36,093 nucleotides of DNA from an uncultured Arenicella sp. (GTDB taxonomy: Bacteria; Pseudomonadota; Gammaproteobacteria; Arenicellales; Arenicellaceae): positions 1 to 36,093 of the forward strand of contig CAKZRZ010000188.1 in the NCBI GenBank assembly GCA_937918955.1, written 5' to 3'. Positions 1 through 9,315 of the stretch are shown here, in pieces. Position numbers and translations under genes: made by a program. The number at the start of each line of letters is the position of its first letter. Position 1 is the first letter of the stretch. The notes under the pieces were generated by a model, which made no database searches, was not told where the DNA came from, and was given only the letters and a program-made list of their open reading frames with translations.

Positions 1-261
1 TTAACCGGCAAAGCGGCAATTACAGTTGGTAGCGTTAGTCTAAATGCTGACTTCTTACCTGAAGGTGGCGATGTTGCGTTTAAAGATGGTGAGATCGCCA
101 GTTTGGACAACTTAGTAGAGCGTTTAGACGCTGATGAATTCGACCTAGTCGCTGTTGGTCGAGCACTGATAGCCAACCCGGATTGGGCAAATAAGGTTCA
201 GGCCGAGCAAATGTCAGAGCTAACCCCATTTAACAAATCTATGTTAATGAAATTGGTATAA
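1..261 (+). CDS. C-terminal fragment of an NADH:flavin oxidoreductase / old yellow enzyme family protein (5' truncated by window)
   Basis: Frame 1 is open from base 1 to TAA at 259-261: LTGKAAITVGSVSLNADFLPEGGDVAFKDGEIASLDNLVERLDADEFDLVAVGRALIANPDWANKVQ...; the 'FDLVAVGRALIANPDWANKV' stretch is typical of the OYE C-terminus. Confidence 0.7.
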   Translation, partial: LTGKAAITVGSVSLNADFLPEGGDVAFKDGEIASLDNLVERLDADEFDLVAVGRALIANPDWANKVQAEQMSELTPFNKSMLMKLV

Positions 262-271
262 GCAATACCCT

Positions 272-302
272 TATTGAGCAGCTCACTAACGGCTGCTCAA
301 TA
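272..302 (+). terminator. Hairpin just downstream of the oxidoreductase stop, terminator-like but without a strong T tract
   Basis: tattgagcagc - tcactaacg - gctgctcaata, perfect 11-bp stem starting 11 nt after the stop codon. Confidence 0.45.
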
Positions 303-480
303 TTACATCATCAGCCAACGGAATGGCCTTTGCGGCTGCGATGAGTCTTTTTACTGCCCTTCATCGCTTAGTTTGACAAGCGCCCAATAAAAGTCTCGAT
401 TTCTAGCGTTTTGCTACAGGATTTAGAATCCGGCTTCTATTTTCAGCCCCACGCGCGGCCTTGTTGATAGCAAAAAACAT

Positions 481-1287
481 TTGATGCGTTATTATGCCCC
501 TATGAAAAGAGTCGTATTTAATCGAAAAGGCGGCGTTGGTAAGTCAACGATTACCTGTAACCTCGCCGCTATCGCAGCCAGTCAAGGCAAAAATGTTTTA
601 GTAGTGGATCTAGACCCTCAGGCTAATAGCACTAGCTATTTGGGCCACAGCGGTAAAGACAATGTTGTTGGAATCGCCGAGTTTATGGAGTCAACCATAA
701 GCCGCAACTATCGCGAGTTCACCTCTGAAGATTACATTCGCAAAACCGACTTCGACAATCTGTCGTTGATATCGGCCAGCTACTCTCTCGTCGATCTAGA
801 AGCAAAACTAGAAGCAAAGCACAAGATTTATAAGCTGCGCGACTTTTTAAATAACTTACACGAAGACTTCGACGAAATTTACATCGATACACCGCCCGCG
901 CTTAATTTCTTTACGTTGTCGGCACTGATTGCCGCCGACCGCTGTGTATTACCCTACGACTGCGACGTATTCGCGCGCGATGCCATGATTGACCTAATGG
1001 ATGAGTTGGAAGAAATCATCGAAGATCATAATCAAGACCTCGAGATCGAGGGCGTGATCGTTAACCAGTTTCAAGCACGAGCAAAACTTCCGCAACAAGC
1101 CGTTGAAGAACTTGCGAAGGCGAAATTCAAACTCCTAAAACCGTTCGTTTCATCGTCGGTGAAGGTGAAAGAATCACACGCATCACACACTCCATTAGTA
1201 TTCCTCGACCCTAAACACAAAATTACTCTTGAGTTTAGCGAGCTTTACAAAACGCTTAGCAAAAAGAGACGAACTACTAAAAAATAA
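481..1287 (+). CDS. ParA/MinD-family ATPase (orphan); likely start ATG at 484 or 502
   Basis: MKRVVFNRKGGVGKSTITCNLAAIAASQGKNVLVVDLDPQANSTSYLG: deviant Walker A (KGGVGKST), Walker A' (DLDPQAN), and 'IDTPPALNFFTLSAL'. No ParB ORF nearby. Confidence 0.88.
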   Translation: MMRYYAPMKRVVFNRKGGVGKSTITCNLAAIAASQGKNVLVVDLDPQANSTSYLGHSGKDNVVGIAEFMESTISRNYREFTSEDYIRKTDFDNLSLISASYSLVDLEAKLEAKHKIYKLRDFLNNLHEDFDEIYIDTPPALNFFTLSALIAADRCVLPYDCDVFARDAMIDLMDELEEIIEDHNQDLEIEGVIVNQFQARAKLPQQAVEELAKAKFKLLKPFVSSSVKVKESHASHTPLVFLDPKHKITLEFSELYKTLSKKRRTTKK

Positions 1288-1395
1288 GTCGATCTTACGC
1301 AGGTGTGGGGCCTAAGAAAGATCAAGTAAAACAACAATAGGCTTCGGCCAATATAACATCGCCCGCAGTTAGAGCTCCCTTTTGAGTAATCAAAA

Positions 1396-2979
1396 ATGCG
1401 AGTCAAAAAGGGCGAGGACACTATCGTGAAAATTAATATGTCTAGCGTGAAAATTAATATGTCTAGAGCGCTTACGCGAAAAATGGCTGAGGCCGAAACT
1501 TATGAGGAGTGGCAACACGCTGCTCAAGCTTATGACGAGCGCAATGGCTTGCAACGCTGGAAGCAAAGTAGAAAAAGTCGTCGCTATGACTACGCTGCCA
1601 TAGAGCGTCGATTAGAAACTCTGCGAAATTTGCGCAATGAAAATGATAACCAAGGAATGCTGTTCACTCTTAATGAAGGCATTCATGGCAACCTGGGTGG
1701 CATGGGCAGCTCCAGCCTCTACCAAAAAGCTAAGTTCGGCACCAAGCAACAAATCGTCGACTATGTCGAAGAAGTCTCTTCAGCACTCGAACACCTTGCC
1801 AAACCAAGAGTCAAAGGCGTTAGCATGCGCGAGAAGGTAGACTTCTTCCATCGCGCACATTTGTGCTTTGGACAATCGGCTCTAATGTTCAGTGGCTCTG
1901 GTACATTCTTGTTTTTTCACGTTGGCGTACTTAAGGCACTTTGGGAACAAGACTTAATCCCGGATGTTATTTCAGGCTCGAGTGGCGGCGCCCTAATCGC
2001 AGCGGTAGCTGGCAGCCGCAAACACGAAGAACTCGGTGAGATCTTCGAACCTGAGTTTTTAGAATTTGAAAACGAAGTTAAAAATATTATTCGTAACTTG
2101 AGCCCAGGTAAGAAACGCAATTTACGCAAAAACGATTTACTTGCGATTATTGAACGATTGATCCCTGACGTAACCTTTGCAGAGGCCTATCAAATTTCGG
2201 GGATGAAGATTAATATTTCAATTGCCCCATATGAACATCACCAAAAATCACGGCTACTAAACGCCATCACCTCACCAAATGTGATGCTCAGAGAAGCCGT
2301 ATTAGCCAGCTGCTGTATTCCTGGCGTTTTTCCGCCAGTTTCGCTGGCAGCGCGCGATGTAAAAGGCAAGCGTGTACCTTATCTGCCTCAACGTAAATGG
2401 GTAGACGGTTCTTTAAGTGACGACTTACCAATGAAACGCCTATCAAGACTCTACGGCGTAAATCACTTTATCGTTAGCCAAACTAACCCGCTGATTCTGC
2501 CGTTCTTAAAGGCTGAAAAGAGTGACAAAGGATTAATTGGCACTGTGAGTAGTACCGCGCTTAAAACCATGAAAGACTGGGGCTTAGCAGCATCAACCAT
2601 CTTGCAAAAGCCGTTTGAAGAGAACTCTTATATCGGCAAGTTGATTAATGGCTATATATCCTTGGTATCTCAAACGTATACCGGCGATATCAACATTTTG
2701 CCATCGAGTCGTTTTCTAAGCCCGGCTGAAATACTTGCTTCGCGCACGCCTGAAGAAGTGATGGGACTGGTCACTGAAGGAGAACGCGCCACTTGGCCAA
2801 ATATTGAACGTATTCGCATTCAAACTCACATAAGCCGCACATTGAATCGCCTAATTGACGAAATTGATCAAGACGCGATCAACGGCGGCCGTCGAGCAGC
2901 TCATCCTAAGCGCAAAGCTTCAGAAGCATTGACTCTTGTGAGGAAGAAAGCAGAAAAAGGAAATAAGAGAGCTAGCTAA
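1396..2979 (+). CDS. Patatin-like phospholipase with DUF3336-like N-terminal region; likely true start GTG at 1426
   Basis: GSGTFLFFHVGVLKALWEQDLIPDVISGSSGGALIAA (patatin GxSxG nucleophile elbow) and DGSLSDD (Asp of the Ser-Asp dyad). N-terminal 'MAEAETYEEWQHAAQAYDERNGLQRWK' resembles DUF3336. AGGA at 1415-1418 is 7 nt upstream of GTG 1426. Confidence 0.85.
   Translation: MRVKKGEDTIVKINMSSVKINMSRALTRKMAEAETYEEWQHAAQAYDERNGLQRWKQSRKSRRYDYAAIERRLETLRNLRNENDNQGMLFTLNEGIHGNLGGMGSSSLYQKAKFGTKQQIVDYVEEVSSALEHLAKPRVKGVSMREKVDFFHRAHLCFGQSALMFSGSGTFLFFHVGVLKALWEQDLIPDVISGSSGGALIAAVAGSRKHEELGEIFEPEFLEFENEVKNIIRNLSPGKKRNLRKNDLLAIIERLIPDVTFAEAYQISGMKINISIAPYEHHQKSRLLNAITSPNVMLREAVLASCCIPGVFPPVSLAARDVKGKRVPYLPQRKWVDGSLSDDLPMKRLSRLYGVNHFIVSQTNPLILPFLKAEKSDKGLIGTVSSTALKTMKDWGLAASTILQKPFEENSYIGKLINGYISLVSQTYTGDINILPSSRFLSPAEILASRTPEEVMGLVTEGERATWPNIERIRIQTHISRTLNRLIDEIDQDAINGGRRAAHPKRKASEALTLVRKKAEKGNKRAS
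1425..1466 (+). repeat. Perfect 21-bp tandem duplication (2 units) at the patatin start
   Basis: cgtgaaaattaatatgtctag repeated exactly at 1425-1445 and 1446-1466; encodes VKINMSS-VKINMSR. Confidence 0.95.
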
Positions 2980-3183
2980 GAAATAGAGCCCTCGCAGGTG
3001 CCTCGTGATTCGAGGCAAGCGCCAATTATTGCTGTATAAGCGGCCCCGCTAAGGCTAATATAGACTTTTAGCTATCGGCCGCTTTAAATTCAGCTTTCAT
3101 GATACCAAGCGGCTTGTTCTACGACTCAAAACGTTAGAGCTTATTTGCCTCACACGTTTGAGCTTAATTAAGGTACCCTCGGT

Positions 3184-5589
3184 TTGTCAGAAAACAGCTT
3201 AGAACTAGACCCTCGATTACAGCAGCTCAACCCATTGCTCAATGAGATTGACGGTGTCTATCAAAACAACTGCACCCAAATCAGAGAATCTCAATTATCG
3301 AGCTACATTCAAGGCGCGGTGCATGATTCATATAACAATGTTGATGACCTTTCGCTGTTTTCAGTTGAAATTGAGGATTTACTTCTTACCGACGAGCTTA
3401 GGCATGCACTTTCTCCCGCGCCGTATAATTTCTTACTTGCGCTAGAGCTTGAAGGCATTGGGAAAACTCTCGACCTAAGCCAAGATTTTGGTGGTGTAAG
3501 TCACTATCTTGCAAGTCGTGTAGAGCACGTTCATAGCATCAAGGTAGATGTCGGCCAAGCGCGACTCAGCAAGCAACGTTGCGCTGAATACCAAAACATC
3601 AACTTTATCTCCTCTGATTTATCCGAATTAAAACTAAGTGATAAAGCTTACGATTTAATCGTAGTTTCACAACTCGAAGAACTCGGTTTAGATAAAGCGG
3701 CGCAAGCCCAGCTAATCAAAAAACTCCAGCTTGCCCTCACTAATACTGGCAAACTGCTTGTGAACGCGGTCAATCAAACACGCTTAAACAAATGGACTTC
3801 GGCCGGCGATCAAGGTATTGCCTACTCGCATTTATACGAGCAACAAAGTGCTCGTTACTTTAGCAAAGATGAGCTTTACCAAGCCCTTAAGACTGCAGGC
3901 TTTTTACATTGGAATGCCTATGCGAGTTTTTCACAGAACCGCGCGATCAGTAATCTGCTAAGTGAGCATTATCTGAATGAATCACCGCATAGCTTAAATC
4001 ACTTCAACCGACTAGGCAGCATTGGCCACCCAGAAATAAACGAATACCTGGCGATTAAGAATCTACATCAAGAGCGTGAAGAGCTGTTCAGTCTTGCGTC
4101 TCGCTTTGTGATGATCGCTAGCGCATCCGCTGTGCGTTCAGAGCAACTATGTGACATCGATTTTGCTCACTTCTCCGGAACTGGTCGAAAGCCTCAATGG
4201 CGCACGACAACTCTGTGTAAGAAAGACTCTAACGAGGTTGTAAAAATTTCACTTCACCCAAATTTTACTACCACTGATTCGCAAGCAAAAGAAGCAAGCT
4301 TGAGCCAAAGCACCGAGGTGCAAAAATTTGAGTCCGGAACGCTGCTACTAGATCAATGGCTACAGGCGCTGGTCTCTCCAAACGCTGCAACTGAATTTAA
4401 AGAACTCGTTAGTGATTACTGTAAATGGCTGAAGGGCTTAGAGCACGGCAAGGAGTTTGGTGCTGGTTCATACGATATATTGCCATTTAATATTATTGTT
4501 GAAGACAATGACGGAGACTTTAAAACGATTGATCCTGAATGGTCCGTTAGCGATAAATTCACACCTGAATTTATTTTGTTTAGAGCGCTATTTTGGTTCG
4601 CCTTTGAAAACAAAGCACTACTAAAGCCACTCGCTAAGGAAACTGGCCTATCTACCATTGGCTTATTCGTTTTGCACTACATCCAGTGCGCAGATGAGAA
4701 CAGTACCGCCAAAAACATGAGTGACTTAAATGCTTATGTTGAGCTTGAGGAATCAATACAACGACAAATCGGCTCAAGCTTCAGAAACAAGTCAATTGAA
4801 TACGCATTACTTCAAACCTTTGATGGTGAGCCCCTGGCCGAGCGTCTGCAACCTGCATGTCAAATCAGCTGGAGCGACAGTGCTGGGATTGTAGACGAAC
4901 ATAATAGTGTGTTTATTAGTTGGCAAGCGAACGAGCAAGAGCGAATATTAACTAGCGAGTCACCCAGCTTCGAAGACGGCAGAAACATATTACGTGTCGA
5001 CCCAATAGCCAGCATGGGACTGTTTAAATTTTCGTCGATCAGTCTAAAAAGCCAAGCAGGCGATATTGTCTGGCAGCTCGACTCAGCCGATGAAATTGCA
5101 GCACAAGCCGATTGTCTAAATGTGAGTTTTAGCTCAGATACACAACATTTTACTGCGTTAAATGACGACCCTCATTTTTTGTTCGCCCTCAACGAAGTTA
5201 ATGCTCTAGCGGAGGTTCAAACCATCGAACTGAGCTTCGCGATTCTTCATAATCAGTACTACGATGCATCGCTTGCGACCTTGAGCAGTGCCTTGAGCGA
5301 ACAAAACATAGCGCTATTTCGCCAAATAGGCTCTCTCGAGACTAAACAAGCGGAGATTGAGTACCTAAGCGCTAAGCTAAAAAATATCGATCAGCACCGA
5401 CAAGACCTCCAACGTGGCCAACACGAGGCTCAAAAGGCTCACGAGCAACATGCGCACAATCTAACAGTCGCGCTTGAAACACAAACAGCGCGCGTTGCCG
5501 AGCTCGAGAATAACATTCTGATTCGCTACTATTTTCGAGGTAAGCGTGTTGCCAAGAGAATCATCAAAAAACTGATCGGTCGCCCTTAG
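3184..5589 (+). CDS. Class I SAM methyltransferase-like domain + APH/kinase-like domain + beta-rich region + C-terminal coiled coil with basic tail (WbdD-like architecture)
   Basis: MTase-like 'GKTLDLSQDFGGVSHYLASRVEHVHSIKVD...YDLIVVSQ'; kinase-like 'YDILPFNIIVEDNDGDFKTIDPEW' (DxxxxN ... D); coiled coil 'SLETKQAEIEYLSAKLKNIDQHRQDLQRGQHEAQKAHEQHAHNLTVALETQTARVAELEN'; basic tail 'RYYFRGKRVAKRIIKKLIGRP'. TTG start with AAGG 10 nt upstream. Confidence 0.65.
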   Translation: MSENSLELDPRLQQLNPLLNEIDGVYQNNCTQIRESQLSSYIQGAVHDSYNNVDDLSLFSVEIEDLLLTDELRHALSPAPYNFLLALELEGIGKTLDLSQDFGGVSHYLASRVEHVHSIKVDVGQARLSKQRCAEYQNINFISSDLSELKLSDKAYDLIVVSQLEELGLDKAAQAQLIKKLQLALTNTGKLLVNAVNQTRLNKWTSAGDQGIAYSHLYEQQSARYFSKDELYQALKTAGFLHWNAYASFSQNRAISNLLSEHYLNESPHSLNHFNRLGSIGHPEINEYLAIKNLHQEREELFSLASRFVMIASASAVRSEQLCDIDFAHFSGTGRKPQWRTTTLCKKDSNEVVKISLHPNFTTTDSQAKEASLSQSTEVQKFESGTLLLDQWLQALVSPNAATEFKELVSDYCKWLKGLEHGKEFGAGSYDILPFNIIVEDNDGDFKTIDPEWSVSDKFTPEFILFRALFWFAFENKALLKPLAKETGLSTIGLFVLHYIQCADENSTAKNMSDLNAYVELEESIQRQIGSSFRNKSIEYALLQTFDGEPLAERLQPACQISWSDSAGIVDEHNSVFISWQANEQERILTSESPSFEDGRNILRVDPIASMGLFKFSSISLKSQAGDIVWQLDSADEIAAQADCLNVSFSSDTQHFTALNDDPHFLFALNEVNALAEVQTIELSFAILHNQYYDASLATLSSALSEQNIALFRQIGSLETKQAEIEYLSAKLKNIDQHRQDLQRGQHEAQKAHEQHAHNLTVALETQTARVAELENNILIRYYFRGKRVAKRIIKKLIGRP

Positions 5590-5618
5590 CCAAGAAGTTA
5601 AAGCAAAACGCATGCTTC

Positions 5619-5660
5619 AGTATATATATGAAAAAACATATATATACTTTTTCATATATA
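5619..5660. promoter_or_regulatory. Candidate ArsR operator: perfect 12-bp inverted repeat plus a third half-site
   Basis: AGTATATATATG-AAAAAA-CATATATATACT at 5619-5648, followed by ttttcatatata (5649-5660), the reverse complement of tatatatgaaaa at 5623-5634; located 40-80 nt upstream of the arsR start. Confidence 0.7.
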
Positions 5661-5699
5661 GGATACTCTTTAGCACCTAAAACTATTTCGCGATGCTAA

Positions 5700-6047
5700 A
5701 TGAAGCCATTAACTCTTTTCAAAAGCCTAGCCGACGACACTAGACTAAAGTGCGTGCTGTTGATCAAAGATCAAGGCGAGCTTTGTGTCTGTGAGCTCAT
5801 GGAAGCTCTCGATCAAGGTCAACCAAAAGTATCTCGAAATTTAGCCCTTCTTCGAAATGAGTCATTGTTACAAAGCGCTAAGCAGGGACAATGGGTTTAC
5901 TACTCACTTCACCAAGATTTGCCTCCATGGGTTAGTCAGTTACTTGAAAGCACACTTAAAAGCGCTCCAGAAACCATTGCTACAAACCTCGAAAAACTCG
6001 AAAAAATGGGAGACAGGCCTGAGCGGCTGTCGCTCTGCTGCGATTAA
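5700..6047 (+). CDS. arsR: ArsR/SmtB-family arsenic-responsive repressor
   Basis: 115-aa wHTH: LFKSLADDTRLKCVLLIKDQGELCVCELMEALDQGQPKVSRNLALLRNESLLQSAKQGQWVYYSL; CVC metal-site motif; C-terminal vicinal Cys (LSLCCD); precedes arsJ-type genes. Confidence 0.92.
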   Translation: MKPLTLFKSLADDTRLKCVLLIKDQGELCVCELMEALDQGQPKVSRNLALLRNESLLQSAKQGQWVYYSLHQDLPPWVSQLLESTLKSAPETIATNLEKLEKMGDRPERLSLCCD

Positions 6048-6083
6048 TTTTTAAACATTTACATATAATTACTGCAGACAATC

Positions 6084-7094
6084 ATGACTATTAAAATCGG
6101 CCTGAACGGCTTTGGACGAATAGGTAGATTGACATTTCGAATCGCCTCCGAATACCAAGACTGTGAATTTGCGCATATTAATGACCCTTCGGGCGATGCT
6201 TCGACCATGGCTCACTTATTGAACTTCGACTCAGTACACGGTCGTTGGCATCGTCAGGCAAACGCAAAGGAGCACAGTATCATTGTCGGCGATTCAGAGA
6301 CCGCCTATTCACAAAACTCCGCAATCAGTAATACCGACTGGTCTGGCTGTGATCTAGTAATTGATGCTTCGGGTAAGTTCAAAACCAAAGCTGCGCTACA
6401 GCCCTACTTTGATCAAGGCGTGAAACGCGTACTGGTTAGCGCCCCAGTAAAAGAAGATGGCGTCGTCAACATTGTGATGGGCGTAAACCATGATGAGTAT
6501 GACAAATCAGTTCACAAAATCGTAACCGCCGCATCGTGTACTACTAACTGTTTAGCGCCTGCCATCAAAGTTGTTCATGAAAAGCTCGGTATCAAGCATG
6601 GCTCGATCACCACAATTCACGACATTACAAACACTCAAACTATTCTCGATGCGCCGCATAAAGACCTTCGACGTGCGCGCGCTTGTGGCAGTAGCTTGAT
6701 TCCGACGACTACTGGTTCTGCGACTGCAATAACGCATATTTTCCCGGAACTAAAAGGCAAGCTTAATGGCCATGCCGTCAGGGTTCCGCTTGCAAATGCA
6801 TCAATTACAGACTGCGTGCTTGAATTACAAAAACCCACCAATGCCGACGAAGTTAATGCCTTATTCAAAGAGGCCTCGGAAAGCTATTTGAAAAACATAC
6901 TCGGGTTTGAAGAGCGCCCATTGGTCTCGATCGACTACAAAACCGACCCACGCTCTTGTGTGGTCGACGCCCTATCAACAATGGTGGTCAACGATACTCA
7001 GCTCAAACTCTATTTGTGGTTTGACAATGAGTGGGGTTACTCAAACCGCACAGCCGAATTGGCGCGTTTGCTGATCGAGCAAGGCTTAACTTGA
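6084..7094 (+). CDS. Glyceraldehyde-3-phosphate dehydrogenase, ArsJ-associated type
   Basis: [21 protein letters not shown]; catalytic motif '[12 protein letters not shown]'; '[20 protein letters not shown]'; lies between arsR and arsJ. Confidence 0.95.
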   Translation: MTIKIGLNGFGRIGRLTFRIASEYQDCEFAHINDPSGDASTMAHLLNFDSVHGRWHRQANAKEHSIIVGDSETAYSQNSAISNTDWSGCDLVIDASGKFKTKAALQPYFDQGVKRVLVSAPVKEDGVVNIVMGVNHDEYDKSVHKIVTAASCTTNCLAPAIKVVHEKLGIKHGSITTIHDITNTQTILDAPHKDLRRARACGSSLIPTTTGSATAITHIFPELKGKLNGHAVRVPLANASITDCVLELQKPTNADEVNALFKEASESYLKNILGFEERPLVSIDYKTDPRSCVVDALSTMVVNDTQLKLYLWFDNEWGYSNRTAELARLLIEQGLT

Positions 7095-7131
7095 TCACAC
7101 TCCTCGCTCGCACCGCATAGATTTATCGCCA

Positions 7132-8370
7132 ATGTCACAAGCAGATAACAAGGCCGCGCTCGGCCAATACTTGATCGTTACCGCCAACTATTGGGCGTTT
7201 ACACTAACCGACGGCGCCTTGCGAATGTTGGTAGTACTATACTTCCACCAACTTGGTTATGCACCACTTGAGATTGCCCTGCTCTTTGTGTTCTATGAAG
7301 CCTTTGGCATTGCTACCAATCTTGTCGGCGGCTGGCTTGGCGCACGTATTGGTCTAAACAGGATTATGAATATAGGCCTGCTGCTGCAAGTCATCGCCTT
7401 ATCGGCTTTACTAGTTCCTAGCGATTATTTGACTGTGTTTTGGGTAATGGCAGCTCAGGCGCTCTCAGGAATCGCCAAAGACTTAAACAAGATGAGCGCC
7501 AAGAGCGCAATCAAGTTCCTTGTACCGTCCGACAAAAGCGCTTCTTTGTTTAAATGGGTCGCCAGGCTAACGGGGTCAAAAAATACGCTGAAAGGCGTCG
7601 GCTTTTTTCTCGGCGGTACATTATTGGCCACACTTGGCTTTCGATCGGCGATATTGGTAATGGCCGCCGCCTTATTTATTGTGTGGCTCTGCAGCATAGT
7701 ACTTCTAAAAGATAATCGCGCTTCCAAAAGTAGTGCGCGAGAAATCAATAACAAACCAAAGTTCCGCGACATATTTTCTAAAAGTCCAGCGATCAATACT
7801 TTATCAGCCGCGAGGCTGTTCTTATTCGGTGCTAGAGATGTTTGGTTTGTCGTTGCCCTGCCAGTTTACTTAAGCTCAACCATAGGCTGGACCCAGACCT
7901 TCGTCGGCGGATTCTTAGCGGCTTGGGTAATTTTTTATGGTCTCGTGCAGTCGTCTACACCGAGCTTATACAAACCATCAGTGAGTAAACATTCAATTGG
8001 AAAAATCGCTTTTAAATGGTCGCTGCCACTAGCACTAATCCCAACACTCATTGCGCTTTCTTTAGTCAATCAATCTCATGCTGAAACCAGCTTAGTCATA
8101 GGCCTACTTATTTTTGGCGGCTTCTTCGCGATTAACTCAGCCCTCCATAGCTTTTTAATCGTGCACTTCGCATCGAGCGACAATGTATCGCTTGATGTTG
8201 GCTTCTATTACATGGCTAATGCATCTGGAAGGCTATTAGGCACGATTCTATCCGGCTATGTCTATCAAGCTCACGGACTAGAGGCTTGCTTAATTATCTC
8301 TAGCCTGTTCATTGCCACAGCCGCATGCCTATCGCTGAGACTAGACTCTAAACCTAGCGAGCAGACTTAA
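7132..8370 (+). CDS. arsJ: Organoarsenical efflux MFS transporter ArsJ
   Basis: 412-aa multi-TM protein 'YLIVTANYWAFTLTDGALRMLVVLYFHQLGYAPLEIALLFVFYEAFGIATNLVGGWLGARIGLN', immediately downstream of a GAPDH in an arsR operon. Confidence 0.9.
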   Translation: MSQADNKAALGQYLIVTANYWAFTLTDGALRMLVVLYFHQLGYAPLEIALLFVFYEAFGIATNLVGGWLGARIGLNRIMNIGLLLQVIALSALLVPSDYLTVFWVMAAQALSGIAKDLNKMSAKSAIKFLVPSDKSASLFKWVARLTGSKNTLKGVGFFLGGTLLATLGFRSAILVMAAALFIVWLCSIVLLKDNRASKSSAREINNKPKFRDIFSKSPAINTLSAARLFLFGARDVWFVVALPVYLSSTIGWTQTFVGGFLAAWVIFYGLVQSSTPSLYKPSVSKHSIGKIAFKWSLPLALIPTLIALSLVNQSHAETSLVIGLLIFGGFFAINSALHSFLIVHFASSDNVSLDVGFYYMANASGRLLGTILSGYVYQAHGLEACLIISSLFIATAACLSLRLDSKPSEQT

Positions 8371-8505
8371 ATGTTCTTATAGGTGCTTATCCGCAAACTA
8401 GGCGCCATACGAATACGCCGAAATGAGGATCAATCGACATAACAAAACGTATGCTTGTTGCAATGTAAGCAGCCCTTAAACACTCTGTAAAAATCGCTTA
8501 GCGAA

Positions 8506-8546
8506 GTATTTATTCCCACTTCAAGTCCAGAAGTGGGAATAAATAC
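8506..8546. other. Perfect 17-bp inverted repeat (7-nt loop) overlapping the 3' end of the GNAT CDS
   Basis: gtatttattcccacttc - aagtcca - gaagtgggaataaatac; GNAT stop (TGA on minus) lies at 8521-8523 within the hairpin. No flanking T tract on either strand. Confidence 0.8.
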
Positions 8547-9021
8547 CAAAGAAGTTAGCTAAGTTTTTCCAGAACACGACCTTTCCTTCGCCATTATCAT
8601 AAAACTCTCGAATATGAGCCTCTTTAACATAGCCGATGTCTTGGTAAAATTTACGTGTCGATGAAAACTCTTCAAGATCAGACGTTTCTACAAGCAAAAG
8701 CCTTTGACCGTTAGACTTTAACAAACTCTCAACGTGCTTCATTAACTTGGTTCCAACACCACAACCTTGATGATCAACATGAACAGCGATCAATAATAGA
8801 TTCCATGTCCCAGAGGTCATTCGTTCGGGAGCAACGTAAGCAACGGCAATCGGCTCTCCAGCCTCGTATGTTAACCAGTGCTCTTCATTAATGCCGCCTT
8901 CTAGGCCGCTGCCAATCATATTTGGAAGCAAATCGCCAGGGAACAAGCCGCCAGTCTCAACTACGTCTTTTAGAAAAGGAATGTCTTCAGCATTTACGCT
9001 GCGTATTTTTGAATTATTCAA
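8521..9021 (-). CDS. GNAT-family N-acetyltransferase
   Basis: 'LLLIAVHVDHQGCGVGTKLMKHVESLLKSNGQRLLLVETSDLEEFSSTRKFYQDIGYVKEAHIREFYDNGEGKVVFWKNL': Q/RxxGxG/A acetyl-CoA loop and FYxxxGY motif. Confidence 0.88.
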   Translation of the reverse strand: MNNSKIRSVNAEDIPFLKDVVETGGLFPGDLLPNMIGSGLEGGINEEHWLTYEAGEPIAVAYVAPERMTSGTWNLLLIAVHVDHQGCGVGTKLMKHVESLLKSNGQRLLLVETSDLEEFSSTRKFYQDIGYVKEAHIREFYDNGEGKVVFWKNLANFFGIYSHFWT

Positions 9022-9262
9022 TTTTATTCTCGAAATTTAGGCGCATCTATTAGTTATCCAACGCTCTTGCGTATCAGCTAAATAGTGCGAAAAATAGTTT
9101 TTACTCAAAAAATGAGTAATTTAAACGTGGCTTTGTTTTAAAGCGCAATCATAAAAATCAAAAATAAAATTGTTAATATGCCGTGAGTTCGACGAATGTA
9201 AAATAGCACCTGCAGAGTCAGCTAGGCAAATCTTTTTCGGGTTACTGAAATTGAGACCAAAA

Positions 9263-9292
9263 AAAGCGCTGCAACATTCGTTGCAACGCTTT
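9263..9292 (-). terminator. Rho-independent terminator of the phasin gene
   Basis: aaagcgctgcaac-attc-gttgcaacgcttt (one mismatch); in the minus direction followed by a run of T (complement of aaaaaaa at 9259-9265). Confidence 0.8.
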
Positions 9293-9315
9293 ATCTTTCA
9301 ACCTAAACTTAAAAA

